Shown: positions 1-5,528 of the stretch, one piece after another
How positions within the stretch are numbered: the stretch's first letter is position 1
Layout: each line of letters opens with the position of its first letter
From: JBOHER01 sp050701115
Lineage (GTDB): Bacteria > Actinomycetota > Actinomycetes > Mycobacteriales > Pseudonocardiaceae
Reading direction: 5' to 3'
NCBI GenBank assembly: GCA_050701115.1
Contig: JBOHER010000495.1
Coordinates: 1 to 8,252, forward strand
Length of the DNA stretch: 8,252 nt
Program-made: the position numbers and the translations under genes
Notes under the pieces: model-generated
Seen by the model: the letters and a program-made list of their open reading frames with translations, nothing else
What the model was told of the DNA's origin: nothing
Database searches by the model: none

Positions 1-66
1 CATCCAACTCGCCACACCCCTGGTTGGTGCGGCCCGACCCAGACCGCGACGACTCCCAGCCTCCAA

Positions 67-837
67 TCAACTCGACGCGGCAGCCAAAGCGGCCCCGCTA
101 CCCCCACGAAACAGCTGAATGTTTACCAACAGACCCATGCTCTGGAATAGCGGAAGCCAGCTCACCGTGACAGATCTGCCAGGTTCCACATCGAACGCGC
201 GCATAGCTTGGCGGGCGTTCGCCACGACGTTGGCGTGGGTCACCATGATCCCTCTCGGCGAGGACGGCACTGGGCGGGACGGGTACTTCAGATACGCGAT
301 GTCGCCAGGGCGCACCGACACGGGATCGTAGTAGTCGGCCATCGCCGTCGGTAACAGATCGCTCGCCGCGAACTGTGGCACCTGAAGATCCCGCGTGTCC
401 ATGAACTCGACCGTCTCGTCAAGGCACCGCTTGGTGGTGAGCACCATCGCGGGTCGGCAGTCCCGGAGAATGCCCGCGAGATGATCGGTTCGGCCACGGA
501 AACTGGCCGGGAACAACGGCACCGCGGGCGATCCGGCCCGCATGACACCAAGCACCGCCGCGATGTATTCCGGCCCCTGGTCGGCGAGGATCGCTACCGG
601 TTGCCCTGGCGCCACGCGCCGTTGCACCCAGGCGGCCACCGCCGCGGCGCGCAGAGCCAGTTGCCGCCAGGTCCAGGTCGATTCGGCACACCCGGTCCCG
701 CTGTCGTAAGTGAGGTAACTGATCGCGGCCTCAGCCCCGGTGGCGAAGGTCCGCTGCTCCAACAGGTCGGGCAGCGAACGATACTCGACAGTGGCCGACA
801 ACGACGACGTGCTGGGTGAATCAACGACAGCGCTCAT
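67..837 (-). CDS. Truncated, degenerate fatty-acyl-AMP ligase (FAAL, FadD32-like), N-terminal half only
   Basis: A 256-residue product resembling the N-terminal half of fatty-acyl-AMP ligases, which normally run about 580-630 residues and activate fatty acids as acyl-adenylates for polyketide synthases. Seen: an ANL N-terminal pattern with 'PVAILADQGPEYIAAVLG' near residues 80-97, 'AVPLF' at 105-109, a 'VTHANVVANA' block at 199-208 and 'SWLPLFQSMGL' at 226-236. The A3 ATP-binding loop, normally like YTSGSTR.P.G in FAALs, reads YPSRPVPSSPRG at 185-196, and the usual HDMGL is QSMGL. The frame stops just after the region that precedes the second half of the adenylation domain; none of the three frames in the remaining 66 bases clearly continues the family. 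I chose ATG 837 because GAGGA lies 7 nt upstream (845-849); an in-frame TTG at 873 and ATG at 870 have no such site. Adenylation activity is very unlikely. It is either a decaying pseudogene or, less likely, a retained pseudoenzyme. Confidence 0.8.
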   Translation of the reverse strand: MSAVVDSPSTSSLSATVEYRSLPDLLEQRTFATGAEAAISYLTYDSGTGCAESTWTWRQLALRAAAVAAWVQRRVAPGQPVAILADQGPEYIAAVLGVMRAGSPAVPLFPASFRGRTDHLAGILRDCRPAMVLTTKRCLDETVEFMDTRDLQVPQFAASDLLPTAMADYYDPVSVRPGDIAYLKYPSRPVPSSPRGIMVTHANVVANARQAMRAFDVEPGRSVTVSWLPLFQSMGLLVNIQLFRGGSGAALAAASS

Positions 838-902
838 GCGCGGTTCCTCAACATAGCCGCGAAATGACATCAAACGACAGTGTGGGACAGGTCACTCGGC
901 TC

Positions 903-932
903 ACCGTATTTGCCGCGCCGGTCTCCGGTCAA
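903..932 (-). promoter_or_regulatory. Candidate promoter for the FAAL relic
   Basis: On the minus strand TTGACC (932-927) is followed after 18 nt by TACGGT (908-903), which fits the actinobacterial TTGACN / TANNNT pattern. Transcription would begin near 896, about 60 nt before the chosen ATG at 837. This is a pattern match by eye only. Confidence 0.4.
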
Positions 933-959
933 CGACATCCGACGATGACATCATTTCCA

Positions 960-1033
960 CGGAATTGTCGTTCATTATTTGTCAGTCCGCATAGCACTCC
1001 GGAAGCACATATTGCGGTGAACCGACAATTCCG
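960..1033. repeat. Perfect 11-bp inverted repeat, operator-like
   Basis: CGGAATTGTCG at 960-970 is the exact reverse complement of CGACAATTCCG at 1023-1033, with 52 nt between the arms. It lies about 30-130 bp upstream of the candidate FAAL promoter and about 390 bp before the plus-strand gene. A third similar half-site, TTTGTCAGT, sits at 978-986. The arrangement could be paired operators for a looping regulator, but a single 11-bp repeat can arise by chance. Confidence 0.45.
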
Positions 1034-1367
1034 CAGCGGCGGAGCCCCTATGGAGCTCGGGCGGGGATGATGTCGTGCGCGCGGTCGCGGAGGTTTCTCC
1101 GGTCCGAGTCCACGCTCGAGGGTGCTGGAGCTTGGTCCACCTGGCGGGTCAGCCGGTCAGCCTGGCTCACTGGACGCATCGCGGTTCGACTGATACGGGG
1201 GTCCTCTCGTTGATGGATGAGCCGATTCCCTCAATAATGCATACCGCAGATTAGCCGTTGGCGATAGATTCTGACCAATGATGAAATCTGTTCACGATCC
1301 TGCCTTGAGACGGGTCACAATCGTTCATCACCCGATCGGAAACCTGGTAAAAAATCGACACGATGCA

Positions 1368-1385
1368 ATCTTCGAGACCGAAGAT
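1368..1385 (+). promoter_or_regulatory. Hairpin or palindrome in the leader of the glycine-zipper gene
   Basis: ATCTTCG (1368-1374) and CGAAGAT (1379-1385) form a perfect 7-bp stem around the loop AGAC, ending 33 nt before the ATG at 1419 and leaving the ribosome-binding site (GAGGAGA, around 1406-1412) free. It could be an operator or a leader-RNA structure. No U-run follows, so a terminator is unlikely. Short stems of this size are expected by chance, so support is weak apart from the position. Confidence 0.3.
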
Positions 1386-1418
1386 CATTATCCACCCCGT
1401 CATCTGAGGAGAGAATCA

Positions 1419-1991
1419 ATGGGTCGTCACCGTCTTCCCTCGAGGCCGGTCCGGCACTCGGCCGATGTCGAGCGCACCGGGAACAGGATCGTGCTTCCGG
1501 GAATCCTCGCCGCGGGCGCATTGCTCCTCCCGCTCAGTTCGGCCGCATCGGCGATGGAGCCCCCGCCGGACCACCACTCTCCCGCCGCGGAGGAAAGCAC
1601 GCCGTTTACCGACCCTGGTATCGCGGTTGGCAAGATCGCGCTCAAGCCAGGCGCGGTCGCCGGTGGTACCGCGGGCGGAGCCGTGGACGGTGCGGTCGGC
1701 GCCGCGACCGGCGACCCCAGCGGATCAGCCAAGCCGGGCGCTGAGGACGGCAGGAACACTTTCGGTGACATCGGTGGCGCCGCGGGTGGCGCCGCGGCCG
1801 GGACGGCGGTCGGCCTGATACTTCCACCCGCGGCACCGTTCGCCGAGGACCTCGGCCATGACGCGGGTAAGACAGGGGGTGGGACAGCCGGGGCGGTCGC
1901 GGGCGGCGCCCTCGGTGGCGCGCGCGACGGCGCCAACAAGGCCGCGGCCGAGCCGGATTGGTGGGACGGGTGGAGGCCTGAGCGCTCATAG
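1419..1991 (+). CDS. Secreted glycine-zipper protein with internal repeats, function unknown
   Basis: A 190-residue protein. Start at ATG 1419 is set by GAGGAGA about 6 nt upstream; the in-frame ATG at 1278 has none. A Sec signal peptide is likely: an Arg-rich N-terminus, a hydrophobic stretch at about 24-42, and an A-S-A cleavage site ending at residue 45. The mature 145 residues are Gly/Ala rich with three segments in which glycine recurs every fourth residue: 78/82/86/94/98, 116/120/124/128/132 and 150/154/158/162/166. The first and third share the pattern GAVAGGxxGGAxDGA (78-92 and 158-172), and A-E-D begins both the second and third repeat units, 34 residues apart. A Trp-rich tail (WWDGW, 181-185) ends the protein. 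Glycine zippers pack membrane helices and occur in membrane-inserting or oligomerising proteins; a location in or across the cell envelope is inferred. It has no operon partner. Confidence 0.75.
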   Translation: MGRHRLPSRPVRHSADVERTGNRIVLPGILAAGALLLPLSSAASAMEPPPDHHSPAAEESTPFTDPGIAVGKIALKPGAVAGGTAGGAVDGAVGAATGDPSGSAKPGAEDGRNTFGDIGGAAGGAAAGTAVGLILPPAAPFAEDLGHDAGKTGGGTAGAVAGGALGGARDGANKAAAEPDWWDGWRPERS

Positions 1992-2001
1992 CCTCGACGA
2001 C

Positions 2002-2023
2002 TCTGATCCGCGTAGTGATCAGA
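2002..2023 (+). terminator. Possible terminator hairpin after the glycine-zipper gene
   Basis: TCTGATC (2002-2008) and GATCAGA (2017-2023) form a perfect 7-bp stem with an 8-nt loop, starting 10 nt after the stop codon. There is no U-run, but actinobacterial terminators often lack one. Confidence 0.35.
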
Positions 2024-2210
2024 CCCAGCTGGACGAGGAAACCATCGAAGCCGGTGACAACGGGCCAGTCCGGGTTCACGCCTAGCTCATGCTCATGTGG
2101 TGCTCTGTGGTCGACCCTCGCTCGCTCCGCGATGCCATAGTGAGCGCCGCCGAGCTGGAAGTCATCCAGACGGAAGATGCGGCCGAACACCTCGTGTCTC
2201 ATCAAAACTC

Positions 2211-2322
2211 GCGCTATTCACGCGGTGGGTGGTCGCGAATGGTGCTGCTACCTGCACCGACCGCTCGCCCTGGCCCGGCGGGCCCTTGAGAACACCGTCG
2301 CTGGGTCGGTTCTGAATAGCGC
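2211..2322. repeat. 10-bp inverted repeat bounding a 92-bp spacer
   Basis: GCGCTATTCA (2211-2220) is the exact reverse complement of TGAATAGCGC (2313-2322). The match does not extend into or out of the repeat, and no target-site duplication is evident, so a miniature mobile element is not supported. About one such pair is expected by chance in a window this size. Confidence 0.25.
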
Positions 2323-2327
2323 TCCTC

Positions 2328-2510
2328 GTCTACAAATGCCGCGAACTCGTTTGCGGACAGGCGGATATCCCCGGTGACTGGAATCGAATCCGGAACCTTC
2401 CGCTTTGCGAACCCATGCACACACGCCGAGCAGTCGGGCCGACTCGCCGAACTCGATTCTTGTCACGCTGGTACGAAACCGGAGCCGGAGTTTGAGTGGA
2501 CCAGCGCGAA
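2328..2510 (-). pseudogene. DUF397-domain gene remnant
   Basis: On the minus strand the frame from 2396 to 2328 reads VPDS.PVTGDIRLSANEFAAFVD, which matches the C-terminal half of DUF397 (typically V-R-D-S-K-x-P-x-G-P-x-L-x-F-x-x-x-E-W-x-A-F). Upstream, in a different frame, HSNSGSG (2498-2478) resembles the domain's Ser/Gly-rich N-terminal part, and R-W is found in yet another frame at 2506-2501. A stop (the TGA after FVPA) separates the pieces. DUF397 proteins are small actinobacterial proteins usually paired with an XRE-type helix-turn-helix gene; no such gene is seen here. The C-terminal match is fairly good, the N-terminal one is modest. The relic crosses the region where an upstream GTG (2496) could start the ABC gene, which argues against that start. 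Confidence 0.45.
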
Positions 2511-2558
2511 TCCACTACACCTGCGTCGATCCCCCGCGTTCACCGCACCAGACTCTGC

Positions 2559-2564
2559 TACACA
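2559..2564 (+). promoter_or_regulatory. Possible -10 element for a leaderless exporter mRNA
   Basis: TACACA at 2559-2564 ends 6 nt before ATG 2571, which would place the first transcribed base on the A of the start codon. No Shine-Dalgarno sequence precedes this ATG. Leaderless mRNAs are common in actinomycetes. The -35 region is poor, so this remains a hypothesis. Confidence 0.3.
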
Positions 2565-2570
2565 TTTCGC

Positions 2571-3515
2571 ATGCAAGGGTCGCAGATCGATGTCGTCGAC
2601 CTCGGCAAGTCGTACGGTGAGGTCACCGCACTGGTCGACGTCAATCTCAAGGTGCGGGCGGGCACTATTCTCGCGGTGCTGGGACACAACGGCGCGGGCA
2701 AGACCACGCTGATCGATATCCTCGCGACGCGGACCCTTCCCACTACGGGGTCGGCCACGGTCTGCGGGTGGGACGTTGTCCGGTTCGGTCATCATGTGCG
2801 CAGGCACATCGGCATGACCGGCCAGTTCGCCGCGGTCGACGACACCATGCCGGGTCGCGGCAACCTCATCCTGCTCGCGCGTCTGCTGGGTGCGAGCAGG
2901 CGGCAAGCCAGAACCCGAGCCGACGAGTTGCTCGAGTCGTTCGGCCTGACGGACGCGGCACACCGCAAGACGAGCACCTACTCGGGCGGGATGCGCCGAC
3001 GACTCGACCTTGCGGCAAGCTTGCTCGGACGACCCGAGGTGCTGTTCCTCGATGAGCCGACCACCGGACTCGACCCGGTGAGCCGCACCGAGTTGTGGCG
3101 CGCGGTTGCGGCCCTTGCGGCGAACGGCACGGCCGTCATCCTCACCACCCAGTACCTCGAGGAAGCCGACCGGCTCGCCGACGATGTGGCCGTGCTCGCC
3201 GCGGGCAACGTGGTCGCGCGCGGCACTCCTGGCGAACTCAAGGCCGGTATCGGGCCGCGCACCATCACGGTGCGTTTCCCCGATCTCCCGACCACCCAGC
3301 TGGCGTCGGCTGTACTCAGCGCGGCCCACTTGAACCCACGCAGCGACGATCAGCGCTGCGCGATCACGGTGCCGTTCACCGCCGCAGGCGACATTCCCCA
3401 GGTCATCCGCGCGTTGGACGGGATGGAAATCCCGGTGCAGGACCTCACGATCACCGAGCCGACGCTGGACGACGTGTACATCTCGCTGCACAACGCGGGC
3501 TGGCAGCCGTCATGA
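2571..3515 (+). CDS. DrrA-family ABC exporter, ATP-binding subunit
   Basis: A 314-residue ATPase that would power export of a hydrophobic compound through the membrane partner encoded next. Seen: Walker A GHNGAGKT at 38-45, Q-loop Gln85, signature YSGGM at 137-141, Walker B VLFLDEP at 157-163, D-loop GLD at 166-168. The H-loop position carries Gln194 (TTQYLEEAD), as is usual in the DrrA family. A C-terminal accessory domain follows (DUF4162-like, ~230-310) ending with the family's 'EPTLDDVY' motif. Length matches DrrA proteins (about 310-330). Start: ATG 2571 begins where family similarity begins. GTG 2496 has a GGAG site 5 nt upstream and would add 25 residues, but these look non-conserved (8 of 24 codons end in A/T, unlike the gene) and overlap the DUF397 remnant. 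The stop overlaps the next start by ATGA, so the two subunits are translationally coupled. The substrate cannot be told; drugs or lipids are typical. Confidence 0.92.
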   Translation: MQGSQIDVVDLGKSYGEVTALVDVNLKVRAGTILAVLGHNGAGKTTLIDILATRTLPTTGSATVCGWDVVRFGHHVRRHIGMTGQFAAVDDTMPGRGNLILLARLLGASRRQARTRADELLESFGLTDAAHRKTSTYSGGMRRRLDLAASLLGRPEVLFLDEPTTGLDPVSRTELWRAVAALAANGTAVILTTQYLEEADRLADDVAVLAAGNVVARGTPGELKAGIGPRTITVRFPDLPTTQLASAVLSAAHLNPRSDDQRCAITVPFTAAGDIPQVIRALDGMEIPVQDLTITEPTLDDVYISLHNAGWQPS

Positions 3516-4396
3516 GCAGGCACGCACTGAGCAGTCGACTTCGCGCGGACGACACCGTGCAGATCTATCTGGACATCGACCGCTCGCGCCTGAACCTGGT
3601 CTCCGACGACCCGCGCTGGCGGGTGAGTGGCTTCGGGACGCAGGTCGGAGTGCTGACCGTGCGATCGCTGCGGATCGCGTTCAGCGACTACCGCCTGGTA
3701 TTCTTCGGTTTGCTGCAACCGATCGTGATCCTTCTCCTGTTCAGCCAGGTGTTCGCCGGAATCGGCGCCCTGCCGGGAATCGCGGAATACAGCGGCTACC
3801 TCAATTACCTGACACCCGCCACCCTGATCACGATCGCTGTGATCACTTCGATGAGCTCCGGCGCAGGGATCCTGGCGGAGATCTACACCGGCTTCATCGG
3901 CAGGCTGCGCACCATGCCGATCAATCTGGTGGCGGTGCTTGTCGCGCGCACACTCGCCGACGCGGTACGCCTGACCCTGCAACTGATCACCGCTGTTGAC
4001 GCGGCTGTGCTCTTCCTTGGTTTTGAGCCGGCAGGCATCGCGGGAGTGGTCGGCGCCATTGCTGTCTCGGTGGTCGTCGGCTGGGGCCTTTCGTGGGTGT
4101 TCGTCGCGATCGCCACCTGGCAAACGAAGCCGGAGCTCATGCAGGCCGCTTCTTTCGTCGTCATGTTTCCGCTGATGTTCGGTTCGAGCGCGTACATGCC
4201 GGTCGACTCGATGCCTACCTGGATCCGTGTGGTGTCAACGGTCAATCCCCTCACCTACGCGATCGACAGCGCCCGTGCTCTCGCGCTCGGCACACCAGTG
4301 GGTTCCGCTCTTGCGGCCACCGTCGCGCTGGTCACCTGCGCCGCCCTGATCGGCGGTGCCGCCGCGGCCCGCAACGTCCGCAAGACCGCCACCTGA
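3512..4396 (+). CDS. DrrB-family ABC exporter, membrane subunit
   Basis: A 294-residue ABC-2 type permease forming the membrane path for the exporter. Six hydrophobic segments are visible at roughly 62-84, 99-121, 139-170, 174-200, 210-231 and 263-286. The cytoplasmic motif GFIGRLRTMP at 127-136 is the characteristic DrrB coupling motif, and 'NPLTYAIDSARAL' near 245-257 is also typical of ABC-2 permeases. The first ~45 residues are polar and longer than in many family members. ATG 3512 overlaps the ATPase stop (ATGA), so expression depends on coupling and no separate ribosome-binding site is needed. A two-protein transporter of this type works as DrrA2B2. In mycobacteria related DrrABC proteins export PDIM lipids; in streptomycetes DrrAB exports daunorubicin. 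Which applies here is unknown. Confidence 0.92.
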   Translation: MSRHALSSRLRADDTVQIYLDIDRSRLNLVSDDPRWRVSGFGTQVGVLTVRSLRIAFSDYRLVFFGLLQPIVILLLFSQVFAGIGALPGIAEYSGYLNYLTPATLITIAVITSMSSGAGILAEIYTGFIGRLRTMPINLVAVLVARTLADAVRLTLQLITAVDAAVLFLGFEPAGIAGVVGAIAVSVVVGWGLSWVFVAIATWQTKPELMQAASFVVMFPLMFGSSAYMPVDSMPTWIRVVSTVNPLTYAIDSARALALGTPVGSALAATVALVTCAALIGGAAAARNVRKTAT

Positions 4397-4408
4397 GAAG
4401 GGAACTCG

Positions 4409-4598
4409 ATGAGGATCGCCAACCACCACGGCAAGACCTGAGGTCATCGACGGGGCGGGACACTTCCCGCACTCTGCCCAGCCGCGGGAGTTCACCACCG
4501 CACTCATCGACTTCATCAGCCAGACCAAACCCGCCAAGCGCGATACCGACGAACTTGGCGAGTTGCTGCGCGCCCGTTCCGGCGGACGCCCGGCCTGA
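4409..4598 (+). pseudogene. Gene scar: a foreign gene start joined to the tail of an alpha/beta hydrolase
   Basis: After a ribosome-binding site (AAGGGA, 5 nt before ATG 4409) ten codons read MRIANHHGKT and stop at 4441. This matches the opening of many actinobacterial fumarylacetoacetate-hydrolase-family proteins (MRIAN..G). In another frame, from about 4437 to the stop at 4598, the translation is EVIDGAGHFPHSAQPREF, then TTALIDFISQTKPA and more, a typical C-terminus of alpha/beta-fold hydrolases including the catalytic His in GAGHFPH. The hydrolase core (nucleophile and acid, about 200+ residues) is absent. Two gene ends joined within ~35 bases look like a deletion. The fragment lies 12 bp after the exporter and could be read on its mRNA. 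The hydrolase tail is a good match; the N-terminal assignment rests on nine residues and may be fortuitous. Confidence 0.55.
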
Positions 4599-4618
4599 TT
4601 GGCGTGCTCCCGGCCTGA
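4589..4618. repeat. 10-bp direct repeat at the end of the hydrolase relic
   Basis: CCCGGCCTGA occurs at 4589-4598 and again at 4609-4618, exactly 20 bp apart; the first copy contains the relic's stop codon. It may record a small local duplication. A coincidence is possible. Confidence 0.4.
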
Positions 4619-4654
4619 AGACGGGGCTTGCGCCGAGAGATTCCTGCTCAGCCG

Positions 4655-5236
4655 CTAACTGTCGAGTTTTCGACAGATGGGCGCTTGCGCGAACGCCTCC
4701 TTCAGCGCGGGGTTCTCAGTCAGATCAGCAGTGGGGCCCCCTTCGGTGCGCAGCTTCTCCAAACCCCGCCCAGCGCGGCCAACCACTCGCTCCAACGAGG
4801 ACTGATCACTGACCTCCGCCTCCTGAAGCTGGGTGGCGGCCTCATCGACGGCCACCTTCGTGGTAGTCAGCCGCTTCATCGCTTTGTCGACAGCGGCTTG
4901 TCCGTCGCGCACCGGCGGTTCGCCTGCCTCGACAATGCTGTCCGCCACCGACTGCAGCGCAGAGGACAACGAGCTCATGTAGTCGATCAGGCTCTGCTTG
5001 ACCCCCTCCGGGTTCGCGGGGTCGAGTTGGGGAAGCTTCGACAACTCGGCTGCGCCCGCCGCGACGGAGGCGCACACCTGCTCGGCCCAGACCACCGCGG
5101 GTGAACCCGTGGGCTGCTCGGCCGATGCCGCCGCGGGCCGATCCGGCGGTTCTTCGGATGTCGCGGAATCGCACCCCGCTACCGCGAGACTTGCCGCGAA
5201 AGTTAACGCGACTCCGGTGATCAGACGCCGAATCAT
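4655..5236 (-). CDS. Predicted lipoprotein, function unknown
   Basis: A 193-residue protein with a lipoprotein signal peptide: MIRR at the start, a hydrophobic core at about 5-19, and lipobox VAGC at 19-22, so Cys22 would be lipidated and the protein anchored on the outer face of the cytoplasmic membrane. A flexible Ser/Glu/Pro/Ala-rich linker (about 23-46) is followed by a mostly helical domain. Two further cysteines, Cys55 (in WAEQVCASV) and Cys188 (in ICRKL), lie at the two ends of this domain and probably form a disulfide; this W..xVC....C layout is familiar from mycobacterial and nocardial secreted proteins of unknown role. ATG 5236 is chosen because AAGGA lies 9 nt upstream and the signal peptide begins there; the in-frame extension to 5377 reads as noise. 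It is convergent with the hydrolase relic and divergent from the first regulator. Confidence 0.82.
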   Translation of the reverse strand: MIRRLITGVALTFAASLAVAGCDSATSEEPPDRPAAASAEQPTGSPAVVWAEQVCASVAAGAAELSKLPQLDPANPEGVKQSLIDYMSSLSSALQSVADSIVEAGEPPVRDGQAAVDKAMKRLTTTKVAVDEAATQLQEAEVSDQSSLERVVGRAGRGLEKLRTEGGPTADLTENPALKEAFAQAPICRKLDS

Positions 5237-5273
5237 GTGTTGAGATCCTTTGCGAGAAGTGGCAGAGCTTGCG

Positions 5274-5302
5274 ACGCTACGACATGCGAAATTTCCCCGC
5301 AA
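5274..5302 (-). promoter_or_regulatory. Candidate promoter for the lipoprotein gene
   Basis: On the minus strand TTGCGG (5302-5297), a 17-nt spacer, then TAGCGT (5279-5274). Transcription would start near 5267, giving a leader of about 30 nt before ATG 5236. The -10 fits TANNNT; the -35 is partial. Confidence 0.4.
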
Positions 5303-5356
5303 GGAGCGCCTATTCTCCATCCGCCGGCTTGTACGGCTTCGACAACAACACCAGGC

Positions 5357-5381
5357 TCTCTTGTCAGTAATCGACAAGAGA
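5357..5381. promoter_or_regulatory. Perfect 9-bp inverted repeat, likely operator, in the divergent intergenic region
   Basis: TCTCTTGTC (5357-5365) and GACAAGAGA (5373-5381) are exact reverse complements around the 7-nt spacer AGTAATC. The arm centres are about 16 bp apart, fitting a dimeric DNA-binding protein. It lies 54 bp upstream of the -35 of the regulator promoter and ~55 bp upstream of the -35 of the lipoprotein promoter, so it could serve both. The TTGTC/GACAA core also appears in the inverted repeat at 960-1033. The obvious candidate ligand is the adjacent PucR-type regulator, which is inference. Confidence 0.5.
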
Positions 5382-5435
5382 CTACAGAAAAGCTTCCGCC
5401 GACCGGTGCTGCTCCCTGCTCTGCCATCGATTCAA

Positions 5436-5464
5436 TTGACACCGCGAGCCCACCAACTTATGGT
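5436..5464 (+). promoter_or_regulatory. Sigma70-type promoter of the first PucR-type regulator
   Basis: A perfect -35 TTGACA (5436-5441), a 17-nt spacer, and TATGGT (5459-5464), a match to TANNNT. Transcription would start near 5471, about 64 nt before ATG 5535. This rules out the longer in-frame start at 5250, which would lie upstream of the transcript. Confidence 0.6.
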
Positions 5465-5523
5465 TATCGGCACAATCACAATGAGGCCAGTCGGCCAAAA
5501 GCAGGTGTTCGCACCGCATTCCC

Positions 5524-5528
5524 AGGGG
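5524..5528 (+). promoter_or_regulatory. Ribosome-binding site deciding the start of the first regulator
   Basis: AGGGG at 5524-5528 is followed by three consecutive ATG codons (5529, 5532, 5535). Only the third has usual spacing (6 nt), so ATG 5535 is preferred. Confidence 0.55.

Larger units (their letters stand above)
838..1418. other. Intergenic region between the FAAL relic and the glycine-zipper gene
   Basis: A 581-bp gap between divergent genes. It holds the candidate minus-strand promoter (903-932), an 11-bp inverted repeat (960-970 with 1023-1033) in a relatively AT-rich patch, and a hairpin just before the next gene (1368-1385). A plus-strand frame stays open from 1021 to 1254, with a possible GTG at 1075, but the predicted peptide resembles nothing I know and open frames of this size are common in GC-rich DNA, so I do not call a gene. 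A second open stretch from 1278 runs in frame into the gene at 1419, but lacks a ribosome-binding site and reads as leader sequence. Confidence 0.6.
1992..2570. other. Intergenic region before the ABC exporter, with gene debris
   Basis: A 579-bp stretch without an intact gene. It holds the hairpin at 2002-2023, a 10-bp inverted repeat (2211-2220 with 2313-2322), and a decayed DUF397 gene on the minus strand (about 2328-2510). Several short open frames on both strands (for example plus-strand 2089-2289) translate to nothing recognisable. The promoter of the ABC exporter is expected at the right edge. Confidence 0.6.

Noticed and set aside
1021..1254. Open plus-strand frame with a possible GTG at 1075 (about 59 codons)
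   Set aside because: No ribosome-binding site and no recognisable similarity; open frames of this length are expected at this GC content.
1427..2205. Long minus-strand open frames opposite the glycine-zipper gene (170 and 187 codons)
   Set aside because: They are antisense shadows: Pro/Ala/Arg-rich repeats produced by reading GC-rich Gly/Ala codons backwards. They lack a signal, domain or ribosome-binding site.
2211..2322. Possible miniature transposable element bounded by the 10-bp inverted repeat
   Set aside because: The match ends abruptly at 10 bp, no target duplication is seen, and about one such repeat is expected by chance.
2371..2440. Minus-strand sequence resembling a tRNA T-arm (TTCGATTC followed by CAGTCACC)
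   Set aside because: The T-stem does not pair (only two of five pairs), and no D-arm, anticodon stem or acceptor partner is visible. The stretch is better explained as the DUF397 relic.
2463..3491. A 342-codon minus-strand frame opposite the ABC ATPase
   Set aside because: The plus strand carries all ABC motifs; the antisense translation is Arg/His/Gly-rich without any recognisable domain.
3095..3511. In-frame upward extension of the permease to give a 433-residue protein
   Set aside because: The extra 139 residues overlap the ATPase in another frame and are Arg/Gly/His-rich noise. The ATGA overlap at 3512 is the natural start.
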